Assembly: GCA_913050035.1 (NCBI GenBank)
Contig: CAJXAC010000005.1
Location: 1-60,028 of the forward strand
Direction: 5' to 3'
Length of the DNA: 60,028 nucleotides
Source of the DNA: an uncultured Gammaproteobacteria bacterium
GTDB lineage: Bacteria; Pseudomonadota; Gammaproteobacteria; Pseudomonadales; Azotimanducaceae
Translations under genes and position numbers: made by a program
Part shown: positions 33,943-43,051 of the stretch, one piece after another
Layout of the letters: every line of letters starts with the position of its first letter
How positions within the stretch are numbered: position 1 is the stretch's first letter
Notes under the pieces: generated by a model
What the model was told of the DNA's origin: nothing
The model's database searches: none
The model's input: the letters and a program-made list of their open reading frames with translations, nothing else

Positions 33943-35736
33943 GTGTCTACAAATCAGCGCATCCGCAATTTCTCTATCATCGCCCATATCGACCATGGTA
34001 AGTCGACGCTGGCCGATCGTTTTATTCAAATGTGCGGTGGTTTGAGTGACCGAGAAATGGCGGAGCAAGTGTTGGATTCCATGGATCTTGAGCGTGAGCG
34101 AGGCATCACTATCAAGGCCCAGTGCGTCACATTAGAGTATCTCCACAGCGATGGCGAAAAGTATCAGCTGAACTTTATCGATACTCCGGGGCACGTGGAC
34201 TTCAGCTATGAAGTGTCCCGGTCGCTGGCTGCCTGCGAAGGCGCATTGTTAGTAGTAGACGCAGCCCAGGGTGTGGAAGCTCAATCCGTGGCCAATTGTT
34301 ATACCGCCATTGAGCAGGGTTTAGAGGTCATTCCCGTACTGAATAAGATTGATCTGCCTCAGGCAGAGCCCGAACGAGTAGCAGGCGAGATCGAAGACAT
34401 TATTGGTCTAGACGTCACGGATATACATCAGGTGAGCGCCAAAACCGGTCTCGGGGTGGACGGGGTGCTGGGGCTTTTAGTGGATGCTGTGCCACCACCC
34501 GAGGGCGACGACCAAGCCGAGCTACAGGCGCTGATTATTGATTCTTGGTTTGATAATTATCTGGGTATTGTGTCGCTTGTTCGAGTAGTAGAAGGCCGGT
34601 TGAACAAGGGCGACAAGATTATTGTTAAATCCACCGGCAAGGCCCATTCCGTTGACCAGCTGGGCCGGTTCACGCCCAAGCGTATGCCAGATAAAAGTCT
34701 GGGTGCGGGTGAAGTCGGTTATGTGGTCGCTGGCATAAAAGAGATTACCGGTGCTCCTGTTGGCGATACTCTGGTGGCGGCAAAGTCACCAGATGTACCG
34801 CAGCTGCCTGGCTTCAGTAGGGTTAAGCCCCAGGTTTATGCTGGGTTGTTTCCAGTAACTTCTGACGATTTTGAATCTTTCCGCGAAGCGTTAGAAAAGC
34901 TGGTTCTAAACGACGCGTCGCTATTCTATGAGCCTGAATCTTCTGATGCGCTTGGCTTCGGCTTTCGTTGTGGCTTCCTTGGCATGTTGCATATGGAGAT
35001 CGTGCAGGAGCGCCTGGAGCGAGAGTATGGTCTCGACCTCATTACTTCTGCGCCAACGGTGGTGTACGAAGTTGAGCTAAATGACGGTTCCATAAAGCAA
35101 GTGGATAATCCATCGCGACTCCCTACTAACTATCGTCAGATGCGTGAGCCGATTGCTGAGGTCAATATTCTTACGCCCCAAGACTATGTAGGCAGCATCA
35201 TGTCATTGTGCGTTGAACGTCGGGGTGTGCAAAAGAATATGCATTTCTCTCAGGGACAGGTGTCTATGCACTGGGAGATGCCTATGAACGAGGTGGTGAT
35301 GGACTTTTTTGACCGCCTGAAGTCTGTGAGCCGTGGTTTTGCTTCGCTGGATTACGCATTCTCGCGCTTCGAACCAGCTAATTTGGTGAAACTCGATATT
35401 TTGATAAACGGTGACCGCGTAGATGCCTTGGCGAGCATTGTGCATCGTAATCAAGCCCAGACTCGTGGGCGTAGCCTGGCAGAGAAGATGAAAGAACTGA
35501 TACCCAGGCAGATGTTCGATGTTGCTTTGCAGGCGGCGATCGGCGGACAGGTGATTGCGCGGCAAACAGTGAAAGCGCTGCGCAAAAATGTCACCGCCAA
35601 ATGTTATGGCGGCGATATTACGCGCAAGAAAAAGCTCTTGGAAAAACAAAAAGAGGGTAAAAAGCGCATGAAGCAGTTAGGTCAGGTCGAGATCCCGCAA
35701 GAGGCTTTTTTGGCAGCATTGAAAGTAGAACGCTAG
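33943..35736 (+). CDS. lepA: Elongation factor 4 (LepA GTPase)
   Basis: LepA (597 residues from this start) is a translational GTPase related to EF-G that affects ribosome assembly or initiation and translation under stress. G-domain motifs are complete: [14 protein letters not shown] (P-loop), DTPGHVDFS, and LNKIDLPQA for guanine specificity. The LepA-specific C-terminal domain ends [20 protein letters not shown]. Two in-frame GTG codons (33928 and 33943) could start it. I chose the second because [19 protein letters not shown] aligns with family N-termini; neither has a good ribosome-binding site. It overlaps lepB by one base, the classic lepA-lepB pair. Confidence 0.96.
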   Translation: MSTNQRIRNFSIIAHIDHGKSTLADRFIQMCGGLSDREMAEQVLDSMDLERERGITIKAQCVTLEYLHSDGEKYQLNFIDTPGHVDFSYEVSRSLAACEGALLVVDAAQGVEAQSVANCYTAIEQGLEVIPVLNKIDLPQAEPERVAGEIEDIIGLDVTDIHQVSAKTGLGVDGVLGLLVDAVPPPEGDDQAELQALIIDSWFDNYLGIVSLVRVVEGRLNKGDKIIVKSTGKAHSVDQLGRFTPKRMPDKSLGAGEVGYVVAGIKEITGAPVGDTLVAAKSPDVPQLPGFSRVKPQVYAGLFPVTSDDFESFREALEKLVLNDASLFYEPESSDALGFGFRCGFLGMLHMEIVQERLEREYGLDLITSAPTVVYEVELNDGSIKQVDNPSRLPTNYRQMREPIAEVNILTPQDYVGSIMSLCVERRGVQKNMHFSQGQVSMHWEMPMNEVVMDFFDRLKSVSRGFASLDYAFSRFEPANLVKLDILINGDRVDALASIVHRNQAQTRGRSLAEKMKELIPRQMFDVALQAAIGGQVIARQTVKALRKNVTAKCYGGDITRKKKLLEKQKEGKKRMKQLGQVEIPQEAFLAALKVER

Positions 35737-36524
35737 TGGACATTGATCTGCCGTATATCCTGTTTTGGGCCGTTTTGGTCAGCGGCGCCATTATTGTCTG
35801 CCACAAGCTTTGGGCGCTTTTGGGGTCAGGGCGCGCCGGGTCTGAACAATCTGCAGAAGACGCTTCGGTGCCTGCAGTGGTGGAATTCGCGCAGTCATTT
35901 TTCCCGGTGCTATTGCTGGTGTTCGTGCTGCGTGGCTTCGTTGCTGAGCCTTATCAAATTCCATCTGAATCCATGGTTCCAACGCTGCAGGTTGGCGATT
36001 TTATCTTAGTCAATAAATATGCTTATGGATTGCGATTCCCGGTGCTGGGAGGAAAAATTTTGGATGTCGATGATCCCGAGCGCGGCGACGTTATGGTATT
36101 TGTCCCGCCCCACGATCCGCGCTACTTCATTAAGCGGGTGATGGGTATCCCCGGGGATCGTGTGCGCTATGTCAATAAGACTTTGTTCGTAAACGGCAAA
36201 CGTCTGCAGTACGAATTCGTTCGAGAATTTACTGATCCAGGGTTACGTCTGCAGGTTCAAGAATACACAGAAGAAATTAATGGTAAGCGCTATCCGATCT
36301 ATAAATCAGCAGGTTATGAGCGGGCTCAGGAGTGGACAATTGGTCCAGGTCAGTACCTGATGATCGGGGATAATCGTGATCGCTCCGCGGACTCGCGGAC
36401 CTGGGGGCTCGCCTCGGCGGATAATATCGTGGGCAAGGCCGTAGCGATTTGGGCTAATAAGCCTCCCGGCTGGCACTGGCCAAGTTTTCAGCGCAATCGC
36501 TGGTTATCTGAGGCGCCGGACTAA
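35736..36524 (+). CDS. lepB: Signal peptidase I
   Basis: LepB (262 residues) cleaves Sec and Tat signal peptides at the periplasmic face of the inner membrane. An N-terminal membrane segment (~6-25) and a second one (~52-68) precede the catalytic domain. The Ser-Lys dyad is visible: Ser79 in PSESMVPTL and Lys133 in YFIKRVMGIPGD. The conserved box GDNRDRSADSRTWG and a C-terminal IVGKAVAIW are also present. The GTG start shares one base with the lepA stop codon, so expression is coupled. rnc follows after eight bases. Confidence 0.96.
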   Translation: MDIDLPYILFWAVLVSGAIIVCHKLWALLGSGRAGSEQSAEDASVPAVVEFAQSFFPVLLLVFVLRGFVAEPYQIPSESMVPTLQVGDFILVNKYAYGLRFPVLGGKILDVDDPERGDVMVFVPPHDPRYFIKRVMGIPGDRVRYVNKTLFVNGKRLQYEFVREFTDPGLRLQVQEYTEEINGKRYPIYKSAGYERAQEWTIGPGQYLMIGDNRDRSADSRTWGLASADNIVGKAVAIWANKPPGWHWPSFQRNRWLSEAPD

Positions 36525-36532
36525 GGGCGGTT

Positions 36533-37237
36533 ATGGCTAAGTCCTCAAGGCAGTCCGACTTAGGGCCATTGCAGCAGCGGTTGGGTTATCAGTTCCACAA
36601 CCCTCAGCTCTTGCTACAGGCTCTAACGCATAAAAGTTATGCCAAGGAAAATAATGAACGCCTGGAATTTGTTGGCGATGCGGTACTGGGCTATCTCGTG
36701 GGCAGCATGCTGTATCGCAAGTATCCGCAAGTGCAAGAAGATGCTTTGTCGCTGATGCGGGCCGAACTGGTGCGCGGCCAGACTCTGGCAATACTCGCCA
36801 GAGAGCTTGATCTGGCGCCCTTGCTGCGTTTGGGCAGCGGCGAGTTGAAGAGTGGTGGGCGCCAGCGTGATTCGATTTTAGCTAACGCTGTTGAGGCGGT
36901 CATTGGTGCGACCCATGAAGATGGTGGTATTCAGCCCTGTGTTGGCCTAGTGGACATGCTCTACGCAGAGCGGATTGAAAATTTGGATGCGGAGTCGCTA
37001 AAAGACGCGAAAACTCAGCTGCAGGAATTATTGCAGGGTCAAGGTCTAGAGCTGCCAGTATATGAAATTCAAGACATTACCGGGGCGGATCATCAGCGTC
37101 AGTATTGCGTAAGCTGCTCGGTGGCGGCGCTTAATAAATCAGCATCTGCCTCTGCAAGCTCACGCCGTGGTGCAGAGAAAGCAGCAGCGCAATTGGTGCT
37201 TGCACAGGTGCGTAGCGAAGGTGCCGACCATGAATGA
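36533..37237 (+). CDS. rnc: Ribonuclease III
   Basis: RNase III (234 residues) cleaves double-stranded RNA in rRNA processing and mRNA turnover. The endonuclease domain (~8-150) has the signature NERLEFVGDAVLGYL with Glu42, Glu45 and Asp49. The second metal site reads DSILANAVEAVIG: Glu121 is conserved, but the position of E. coli Asp114, a Mg2+ ligand, is Asn118 here. The double-stranded RNA-binding domain (~158-228) ends with ASSRRGAEKAAAQL. The gene lies in the conserved lepB-rnc-era-recO order and overlaps era by eight bases. No separate leader for E. coli-like self-cleavage control is visible upstream. Confidence 0.95.
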   Translation: MAKSSRQSDLGPLQQRLGYQFHNPQLLLQALTHKSYAKENNERLEFVGDAVLGYLVGSMLYRKYPQVQEDALSLMRAELVRGQTLAILARELDLAPLLRLGSGELKSGGRQRDSILANAVEAVIGATHEDGGIQPCVGLVDMLYAERIENLDAESLKDAKTQLQELLQGQGLELPVYEIQDITGADHQRQYCVSCSVAALNKSASASASSRRGAEKAAAQLVLAQVRSEGADHE

Positions 37238-38126
37238 AAGTACTCAGTCGCGGTGTGGCTATGTTGCGCTAATCGGTCGGCCGAATGTGGGCAAGTCCAC
37301 ACTGCTTAACCATGTGCTAGGGCAGAAGATAAGTATCACCTCGCGCAAGCCTCAAACCACACGTCGCAATCTAATTGGGGTTGATACTGAGGGTGTACAT
37401 CAGGCGATTTTTGTCGATACGCCGGGGATACACCAAAATACTGAGCGAGCACTCAATCGATATATGGTAAACCACGCTACATCGACCCTCAGCGGAGTGG
37501 ATGTGTTGGTGTTGTTATTAGAAGGCGGCAAAATCGTAGATGAAGATGAACATATCTTAAAACTACTGCAGGGCGCTCAAGTACCGTGTTTTGCGGTGTT
37601 GTCGAAAATCGACTTGATCAGAGATAAAACCGCACTGCTACCGCAGATTCAGCAACTTGATGGGACTAAATTATTTCAGCAGATATTGCCGCTTAGCGCG
37701 CTCAAACAAGAGGGCTTAGAGGCATTTCGCGAGCAGATTTTTGCGTCCTTACCGCAAGCGCAGCACTTGTTCGCCGACGATGAAGTAACGGATAAACCCG
37801 AGCGTTTCTTGGTCGCGGAAATTGTGCGGGAAAAACTCATGCGGCAACTTGGTGACGAAATTCCCCATGCAGCTACCGTGGTAATCGAGTCGTTCAAGGT
37901 AGAAGAGAACATTATCAGAATTCATGCTGATATCTACGTGGAGCGCGAGGGTCAAAAGCGCATTGTTATTGGCAAACAAGGTGCACGGTTAAAATTGATC
38001 GGCACCGAGGCACGCAAAGATATAGAGGGCATGCTCGAACAAAAGGTGATGTTGCACTTGTGGGTCAAGGTTCGAAAAGGTTGGACTAATAGCGCTGGGG
38101 ACATGCGGCGCTTGGGTTATGATTAA
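37230..38126 (+). CDS. era: GTPase Era
   Basis: Era (298 residues) is an essential GTPase that binds the 3' end of 16S rRNA and links 30S assembly with growth. Motifs are GRPNVGKSTLLNHVLGQ (P-loop), DTPGIH (G3) and LSKIDL (G4). The C-terminal KH domain includes KRIVIGKQGARLKLIG and ends WTNSAGDMRRLGYD. I chose ATG 37230, which overlaps the rnc stop by eight bases and yields the typical N-terminus leading to CGYVALIGRPNVG; the open frame extends upstream without support. Coupled translation with rnc is the usual gammaproteobacterial arrangement. Confidence 0.97.
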   Translation: MNESTQSRCGYVALIGRPNVGKSTLLNHVLGQKISITSRKPQTTRRNLIGVDTEGVHQAIFVDTPGIHQNTERALNRYMVNHATSTLSGVDVLVLLLEGGKIVDEDEHILKLLQGAQVPCFAVLSKIDLIRDKTALLPQIQQLDGTKLFQQILPLSALKQEGLEAFREQIFASLPQAQHLFADDEVTDKPERFLVAEIVREKLMRQLGDEIPHAATVVIESFKVEENIIRIHADIYVEREGQKRIVIGKQGARLKLIGTEARKDIEGMLEQKVMLHLWVKVRKGWTNSAGDMRRLGYD

Positions 38127-38148
38127 AGCCTAGGTCGCTTGCGTACTG

Positions 38149-38850
38149 ATGATGCAACAACAATCGGCCTTGGTTTTACACGTTCGACCGTACCGGGAGA
38201 CCAGTGCGATCGTGCAATTTATGACCAAGGATCAGGGCAGAATTACTGGTGTGGCGCGCGGTGTTCGAGCTACGCGCAAACGTATCAATCCGATGCAGCC
38301 CTTTAGTTTGGGCACGCTCAGCTACTTTGGCCGCAATAACCTCGTAAACGTTAGTAAATTTGACGTTGCCCATGGATTTGATTTGCGGGGTGACGCGCTA
38401 TTCAGTGGTTTTTATGTATTGGAGCTACTTAGCCGGTTGGTTGCCGAGCGGCAAAAAGAACCGGAAATTTTTGCAGGTGCGGTGAGCGTACTTACCGCCA
38501 TGGAAGCGGGTCACGAATTGCAGGCCGCGTTACGTTGTTTTGAGTTAGATTTGCTCGGGCAACTTGGGTACGAAGTAGTACTTGATCAAGATGCCGATGC
38601 TGGTGCGCCGATAAACCCGGACGCCTACTATCGCTATCAAGCGCAAATCGGTTTTGCTCCTGTAGTGGACGGCGCAGACATAGCGGCCGATCCAGCGGTG
38701 ATTCAGGGGCAGCGGTTGCAATGTATTCAGCGGCGAGACTTTACCGAGCCCCAGACCCGGCGCGCGGCGAAATATATAACGCGCCAAGCGCTGCAGGAGA
38801 TATTAGGCGACAAACCATTGATCAGTCGCAAAATGTTGGGGTCTCGCTGA
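38149..38850 (+). CDS. recO: DNA repair protein RecO
   Basis: RecO (233 residues) loads RecA on SSB-coated DNA in the RecFOR pathway. The N-terminal OB-fold (~1-80) includes ALVLHVRPYRETSAIVQFMTKDQGRITGVARG and QPFSLGTLSYFGRNNL. The C-terminal helical domain (~85-230) ends with the family-like LGDKPLISRKMLGSR. No zinc-finger cysteines are present, as in other gammaproteobacterial RecO. It follows era by 22 bases in the lepA-lepB-rnc-era-recO series; two adjacent ATGs could serve as start. Confidence 0.95.
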   Translation: MMQQQSALVLHVRPYRETSAIVQFMTKDQGRITGVARGVRATRKRINPMQPFSLGTLSYFGRNNLVNVSKFDVAHGFDLRGDALFSGFYVLELLSRLVAERQKEPEIFAGAVSVLTAMEAGHELQAALRCFELDLLGQLGYEVVLDQDADAGAPINPDAYYRYQAQIGFAPVVDGADIAADPAVIQGQRLQCIQRRDFTEPQTRRAAKYITRQALQEILGDKPLISRKMLGSR

Positions 38851-38883
38851 CCCTGGCGGTAAGTAAATGAAGAAACGGATCTA

Positions 38884-40236
38884 TTGGCGAACGTGGCAAA
38901 AAAAATACCTGTAGAGCAAGAAGTAGAAATTGCGGCGCTATCTGAGGAGGGCTTGGGTGCCGCGACCCTCAATGAGCGTCCGCTGTGGGTGCGCAATGCG
39001 CTACCGGGCGAGCGGGTGCAGGCACGCATTCTGAAGCGACGCGGCGGTCAGCGTTTTGCTGATGGTCAGCCTCTGGCTGATCTTAATCCCAATCGGGTTG
39101 CATCAGCCTGTGCATACTTCCCGCGATGCGCCGGCTGTAGCTTGCATCACCTAGCGTACAGTGAGCAATTGCAGCTGAAGCAAGCTCATCTAGCTCGGGA
39201 GTTGCAGCGAGTCGACGTCGCTGCCGATGGCTGGCGTGAACCTACTGGGCTCACCCGTTTGGGATATCGTCGCAAAGCTCGACTTGGCGTGCGCGTTGTT
39301 GGCGAGCAGGTGCTGGTTGGTTTTCGTGAATCGTTTAGTAATCGGGTAGCGCGACTAGACGCTTGTATGACTCTGACCCCGAAGTTGTCCGCATTATTGC
39401 AACCATTGAAAGAACTTATAGCGAATCTCAGCCAACCGCGAACCATTGCGCAAATTGAAATGGCCGAAGGCGACAGTGAATGCGCAATTTTGGTTCGCCA
39501 TCTCGATGTTTTGACCGATTCAGACCTAGAGCAGTGGCAGCAGTTGGCAGCAGTCTTCGATGTGCAGGTCATTTTGCAGCCCGCTGGTTATGACAGTTTG
39601 CAGCCTTTACCGGGTCAGGGTTCGGTCCGACCGTTATCCTATGGCATCGCCGAACACGGGCTCAGTCTGCAGTTTTATGCGCATCAATTTACCCAAGTAA
39701 ACACAGTTATGAATCGAGAATTGATTCGAGCAGCAACAGGTTATTTGGGCGATGTGCGCGATCGACTGGTAGCAGATTTATTTTGTGGCATCGGTAATTT
39801 CAGCTTGCCCGTGGCACGCCAGGGTGCCCATGTTGTCGGTTTAGAAGCTAGTGCTGAGGCGATCGCCATGGCGCAGGTGAATGCACGCCGCAATGGGCTG
39901 ACTGAACGCTGTAATTTTGCAGTCGCTGATTTATACCAAGCCGGGGCCTCGAATGATGCTATTAGCGTTGGCGGCCAGGCAGCGCGCTCTGGCCGCTATC
40001 CGGAAGCTTTGATTATTGACCCACCCAGAAGCGGTGCCGGAATCAATCTTGAAGGCTGGGTGGGAAATAGTTCGTTACGGCAGATTGTCTATGTATCTTG
40101 CAATCCACGCAGTTTTGCGGATGATGCGCTGCGCCTAAAACATGCAGGTTTCCGTCTGCGTGAAGTGGGTATTTACGACATGTTTCCACAAACGGCTCAT
40201 GTGGAAACAATAGGGCACTTTGTGCGTGATCAGTGA
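38884..40236 (+). CDS. rlmD: 23S rRNA (uracil-1939-C5)-methyltransferase RlmD
   Basis: RlmD (RumA; ~450 residues) methylates U1939 in 23S rRNA using SAM. A TRAM-like domain at the N-terminus is followed by a 4Fe-4S site (CAYFPRCAGCSLHH with a fourth cysteine in DACMTL). The methyltransferase domain carries DLFCGIGNFSLPVA (SAM site) and the nucleophile/SCN motif YVSCNPRSFADD. The C-terminal ETIGHFVR is typical. The start is uncertain: TTG 38884 or GTG 38893 (MAKKIPVEQ), neither with a strong ribosome-binding site. It is followed by relA, the gammaproteobacterial rlmD-relA pair. Confidence 0.95.
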   Translation: MANVAKKIPVEQEVEIAALSEEGLGAATLNERPLWVRNALPGERVQARILKRRGGQRFADGQPLADLNPNRVASACAYFPRCAGCSLHHLAYSEQLQLKQAHLARELQRVDVAADGWREPTGLTRLGYRRKARLGVRVVGEQVLVGFRESFSNRVARLDACMTLTPKLSALLQPLKELIANLSQPRTIAQIEMAEGDSECAILVRHLDVLTDSDLEQWQQLAAVFDVQVILQPAGYDSLQPLPGQGSVRPLSYGIAEHGLSLQFYAHQFTQVNTVMNRELIRAATGYLGDVRDRLVADLFCGIGNFSLPVARQGAHVVGLEASAEAIAMAQVNARRNGLTERCNFAVADLYQAGASNDAISVGGQAARSGRYPEALIIDPPRSGAGINLEGWVGNSSLRQIVYVSCNPRSFADDALRLKHAGFRLREVGIYDMFPQTAHVETIGHFVRDQ

Positions 40237-40268
40237 GGACCGAGTGATAACGAATAGGACAAACGGCT

Positions 40269-42278
40269 GTGGTTAACGTTCGTCAGGTAGTACCTACAAC
40301 AGCCGACGGCACGTTGGATTGGGCTGCATGGGTGGCTCGCGTTGCGGCCGAGTACCCGCAGTTGGCTGCGCAACCGCTGATGGACTGTTGTGCATGGATT
40401 CAGCAACAGCACTCTGATCAACTCGCTGTGTCATTAGAGCTAGGAGAATTGGTAGCAGAGCTGCGTCTGGATACTGCCTCGGTGCTGGCCGCATTGACGT
40501 ATCGATTGGTGCGCACGGAGCGCGTTAGCAAAGCAGATTTGCTGACTCAAATAGGCGCTGAAGCAACTGATCTGGTTTTCAGTGTTGCGGCTATGGCGAC
40601 AACCAGTCTGCTGGAAATGTCGGATTCGCCGATGCTCGCGAAAGAACAGCAGAGTCAGGTGGAAAACGTCAAGCGCATGCTCGCATCCATGATTGATGAC
40701 GCGCGGGTTGCAGCAATAAAGCTTGCAGAGCGAGTGTTAGCCCTGCGGCAGGCCAAGGACTATGAGCCCCAGCGGCGGCAGCGGATCGCACAGGAAGCTG
40801 GATCGATCTTTTCGCCGCTGGCAAATCGGCTGGGTATCTGGCAACTGAAGTGGGAGCTCGAGGATCTGTCGCTGCGTTATCTACGCGAGGACATATACCT
40901 AGGTATCGCCAAGCAGCTGAGTCAGAAACGGCAGCAACGAGAACAGCAAGTTGCAGCGATGACCGAGCACGTAGTCGCGTTGCTTGGTGATCAAGGTGTC
41001 AGCGCAGAGGTAGAGGGTCGTGCGAAGAATATATTTAGCATCTGGCGCAAGATGCAGGCGAAGAATATCCCAATAGAAGAAGTCTACGATGTGCGCGCTG
41101 TGCGCATCATTGTTGATTCGCTCGCGGATTGTTATGCAGCCCTAGGTGTTATTCATACCACATGGCAGCACCTGCCGGGCGAATTCGACGACTACATTGC
41201 CATGCCAAAGGAAAATGGCTATCAGAGTATTCATACAGCCGTAACCGCGGATGATGGCCACACCTTGGAAGTACAAATACGTACGCGCCAAATGCATGAA
41301 GATGCCGAGCTGGGTGTGTGTGCACACTGGGCATATAAATCTGGACAGCAGCAGGCTGCGGATGAAGATGAGAGCTTTGCTGCAAAAATGGATTGGTTGC
41401 GTCAGGTCATTGAGTGGCATGATGAGTTGGGGGGTGCCGCAAATCTAAATGCTTTGCTGTATCAGCAGACCAACCAGCAACGGGTTTTTATCACGACACC
41501 CAAGGGCCACGTGCTTGATCTAGCTAGTGGCGCAACGGTTTTAGACTTTGCATATCGGGTGCACACAGATCTCGGTGAACAATGCGTTGGCGGCGTTATC
41601 AACGGGGTTCAGGTACCCGTGCAAATGCGCCTGCAGACCGGGCAGCAGCTCGAGGTGTTGGTAGATGCACAACAGCAACCTAAGCGCCAATGGCTAGAGC
41701 CCTCGTTAAAGATTTTGTATACCCATCGTGCACGGGCCAAAGTAGCTGGCTATTTTCGCGCGCGCGATACTGCTTACCTAGTTCTGTCGGGCCGAGCGCT
41801 GTTAATTGATTTCAAACGAAAGCTGGGCTTACCGCATAGTGATGCTGATTTTATAAAGAGCTGCATTAGTCACTCTAGTCATTCTGAAGAGACGTCGTTT
41901 TTCTGTGCCGTTGCGACTGGGGAGCTCAGCTATATCGAATTGCTAACGCGGTTACTAGAGTCTCAGGCCTCATCAATCTCGGGAGTACCACAACCGGGCT
42001 TACCTGGGATAGAAACCCCTGAATTTACCAAGGCTGCGACTCTGCAGGTGGTGGCTATGAATCGAGCTGGACTGTTGAATGACATCACGCAATTACTTGC
42101 CGCTTGGAAGGTGTCGCTAATGGGGGCCTCTGCCAGGGTGAGTAATTCCTCTGGGCAAGCTATCATCGCGTTGGAGGCAGAGCTGCACGATAATCGACAA
42201 CTGTTACAGGTCATGAGCCTGATCATGCTGCTGAAAGATGTGGAAGACGTGACTCGTTTGGCGGCGGACGCGTCATAG
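40269..42278 (+). CDS. relA: GTP pyrophosphokinase RelA, short form lacking the zinc-finger domain
   Basis: RelA makes (p)ppGpp when uncharged tRNA enters the ribosome. The pseudo-hydrolase domain (~30-190) lacks the HD pair, so it should not degrade ppGpp. The synthetase domain has EFDDYIAMPKENGYQSIHTAV, the EFDD form typical of RelA, and QIRTRQMHEDAELGVCAHW. The TGS domain (~405-470; VFITTPKGHVLDLASGATVLDFAY) and helical domain follow. The C-terminal ACT domain is present (NRAGLLNDITQLLAAWKVSLMG). The protein is 669 residues against 744 in E. coli; the missing stretch is the CC-x-P-x-PGD zinc-finger region between helical and ACT domains, replaced by a short Ser/Pro/Gly linker. The start is GTG. 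Confidence 0.93.
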   Translation: MVNVRQVVPTTADGTLDWAAWVARVAAEYPQLAAQPLMDCCAWIQQQHSDQLAVSLELGELVAELRLDTASVLAALTYRLVRTERVSKADLLTQIGAEATDLVFSVAAMATTSLLEMSDSPMLAKEQQSQVENVKRMLASMIDDARVAAIKLAERVLALRQAKDYEPQRRQRIAQEAGSIFSPLANRLGIWQLKWELEDLSLRYLREDIYLGIAKQLSQKRQQREQQVAAMTEHVVALLGDQGVSAEVEGRAKNIFSIWRKMQAKNIPIEEVYDVRAVRIIVDSLADCYAALGVIHTTWQHLPGEFDDYIAMPKENGYQSIHTAVTADDGHTLEVQIRTRQMHEDAELGVCAHWAYKSGQQQAADEDESFAAKMDWLRQVIEWHDELGGAANLNALLYQQTNQQRVFITTPKGHVLDLASGATVLDFAYRVHTDLGEQCVGGVINGVQVPVQMRLQTGQQLEVLVDAQQQPKRQWLEPSLKILYTHRARAKVAGYFRARDTAYLVLSGRALLIDFKRKLGLPHSDADFIKSCISHSSHSEETSFFCAVATGELSYIELLTRLLESQASSISGVPQPGLPGIETPEFTKAATLQVVAMNRAGLLNDITQLLAAWKVSLMGASARVSNSSGQAIIALEAELHDNRQLLQVMSLIMLLKDVEDVTRLAADAS

Positions 42279-42362
42279 CTCAAGAAAAAAGAGAAATTAT
42301 TCTGTATCGGCCCGAGAAACATGGGTTGATCAGAGATATATGGGAAGATTGGAGAGCAACGA

Positions 42363-43001
42363 ATGAAAATTATTCTTCTGGGACCCCCGGGTGCTGGTAA
42401 AGGGACCCAGGCGCAATTTATTCAGGAACGTTTGAATATCCCGCAGATTTCCACTGGGGATATGTTGCGGGCTGCAGTAAGTTCCGGCAGTGAATTGGGT
42501 CAACGAGTCAAAGCTGTGATGGATTCCGGTGCGCTGGTGTCTGATGACATTATCATTGAACTCGTTAAAGAGCGCATTGCCCAGCCGGATTGTGCCGCTG
42601 GCTTTTTATTCGATGGTTTCCCGCGAACAATACCTCAGGCTGAAGCAATGCGAGAAGCCGGCGTACCTATAGACGCGGTGTTAGAAATTCAGGTCAAAGA
42701 TGAAGAACTGGTAGCCCGTATTACCGGCCGTCGCGTGCATCCTGGCTCTGGGCGCGTATACCACGTAATTTATAATCCGCCGCAACAGGAAGGCGTCGAC
42801 GATGTCACCGGTGAGCCGCTGCAGCAACGACCGGACGACACAGAAGCTACCGTGCGGGAACGTTTGTCTGTATATGCAGAGCAGACACAGCCGCTTATCG
42901 CCTACTATCGAGGTCAGGATGGAATTCGCTATGTTGAGATTGATGGTTTGGGTGAGGTGTCTGCGATCCAAGATGCGATCGCCCAAAGCCTAGCGGATTA
43001 G
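42363..43001 (+). CDS. adk: Adenylate kinase (long form)
   Basis: Adk (212 residues) interconverts AMP + ATP and 2 ADP. The P-loop [14 protein letters not shown] starts at residue 7, and the AMP-binding region has [26 protein letters not shown] is the family signature, and the long LID domain spans [18 protein letters not shown] to [14 protein letters not shown]. No zinc-ligand cysteines are present in the LID. GGAG eight bases before the ATG supports the start. It has an 84-base gap after relA and is convergent with moeA. Confidence 0.97.
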   Translation: MKIILLGPPGAGKGTQAQFIQERLNIPQISTGDMLRAAVSSGSELGQRVKAVMDSGALVSDDIIIELVKERIAQPDCAAGFLFDGFPRTIPQAEAMREAGVPIDAVLEIQVKDEELVARITGRRVHPGSGRVYHVIYNPPQQEGVDDVTGEPLQQRPDDTEATVRERLSVYAEQTQPLIAYYRGQDGIRYVEIDGLGEVSAIQDAIAQSLAD

Positions 43002-43051
43002 CATTGCCACGAGCTTGGCGCTGATATTAGTGCAGTAATCGCCCTTGCAAA

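Noticed and set aside
40569-40740. Active ppGpp hydrolase site in RelA
   Set aside because: The HD metal-binding pair of SpoT is absent; the region matches the inactive pseudo-hydrolase domain of RelA.
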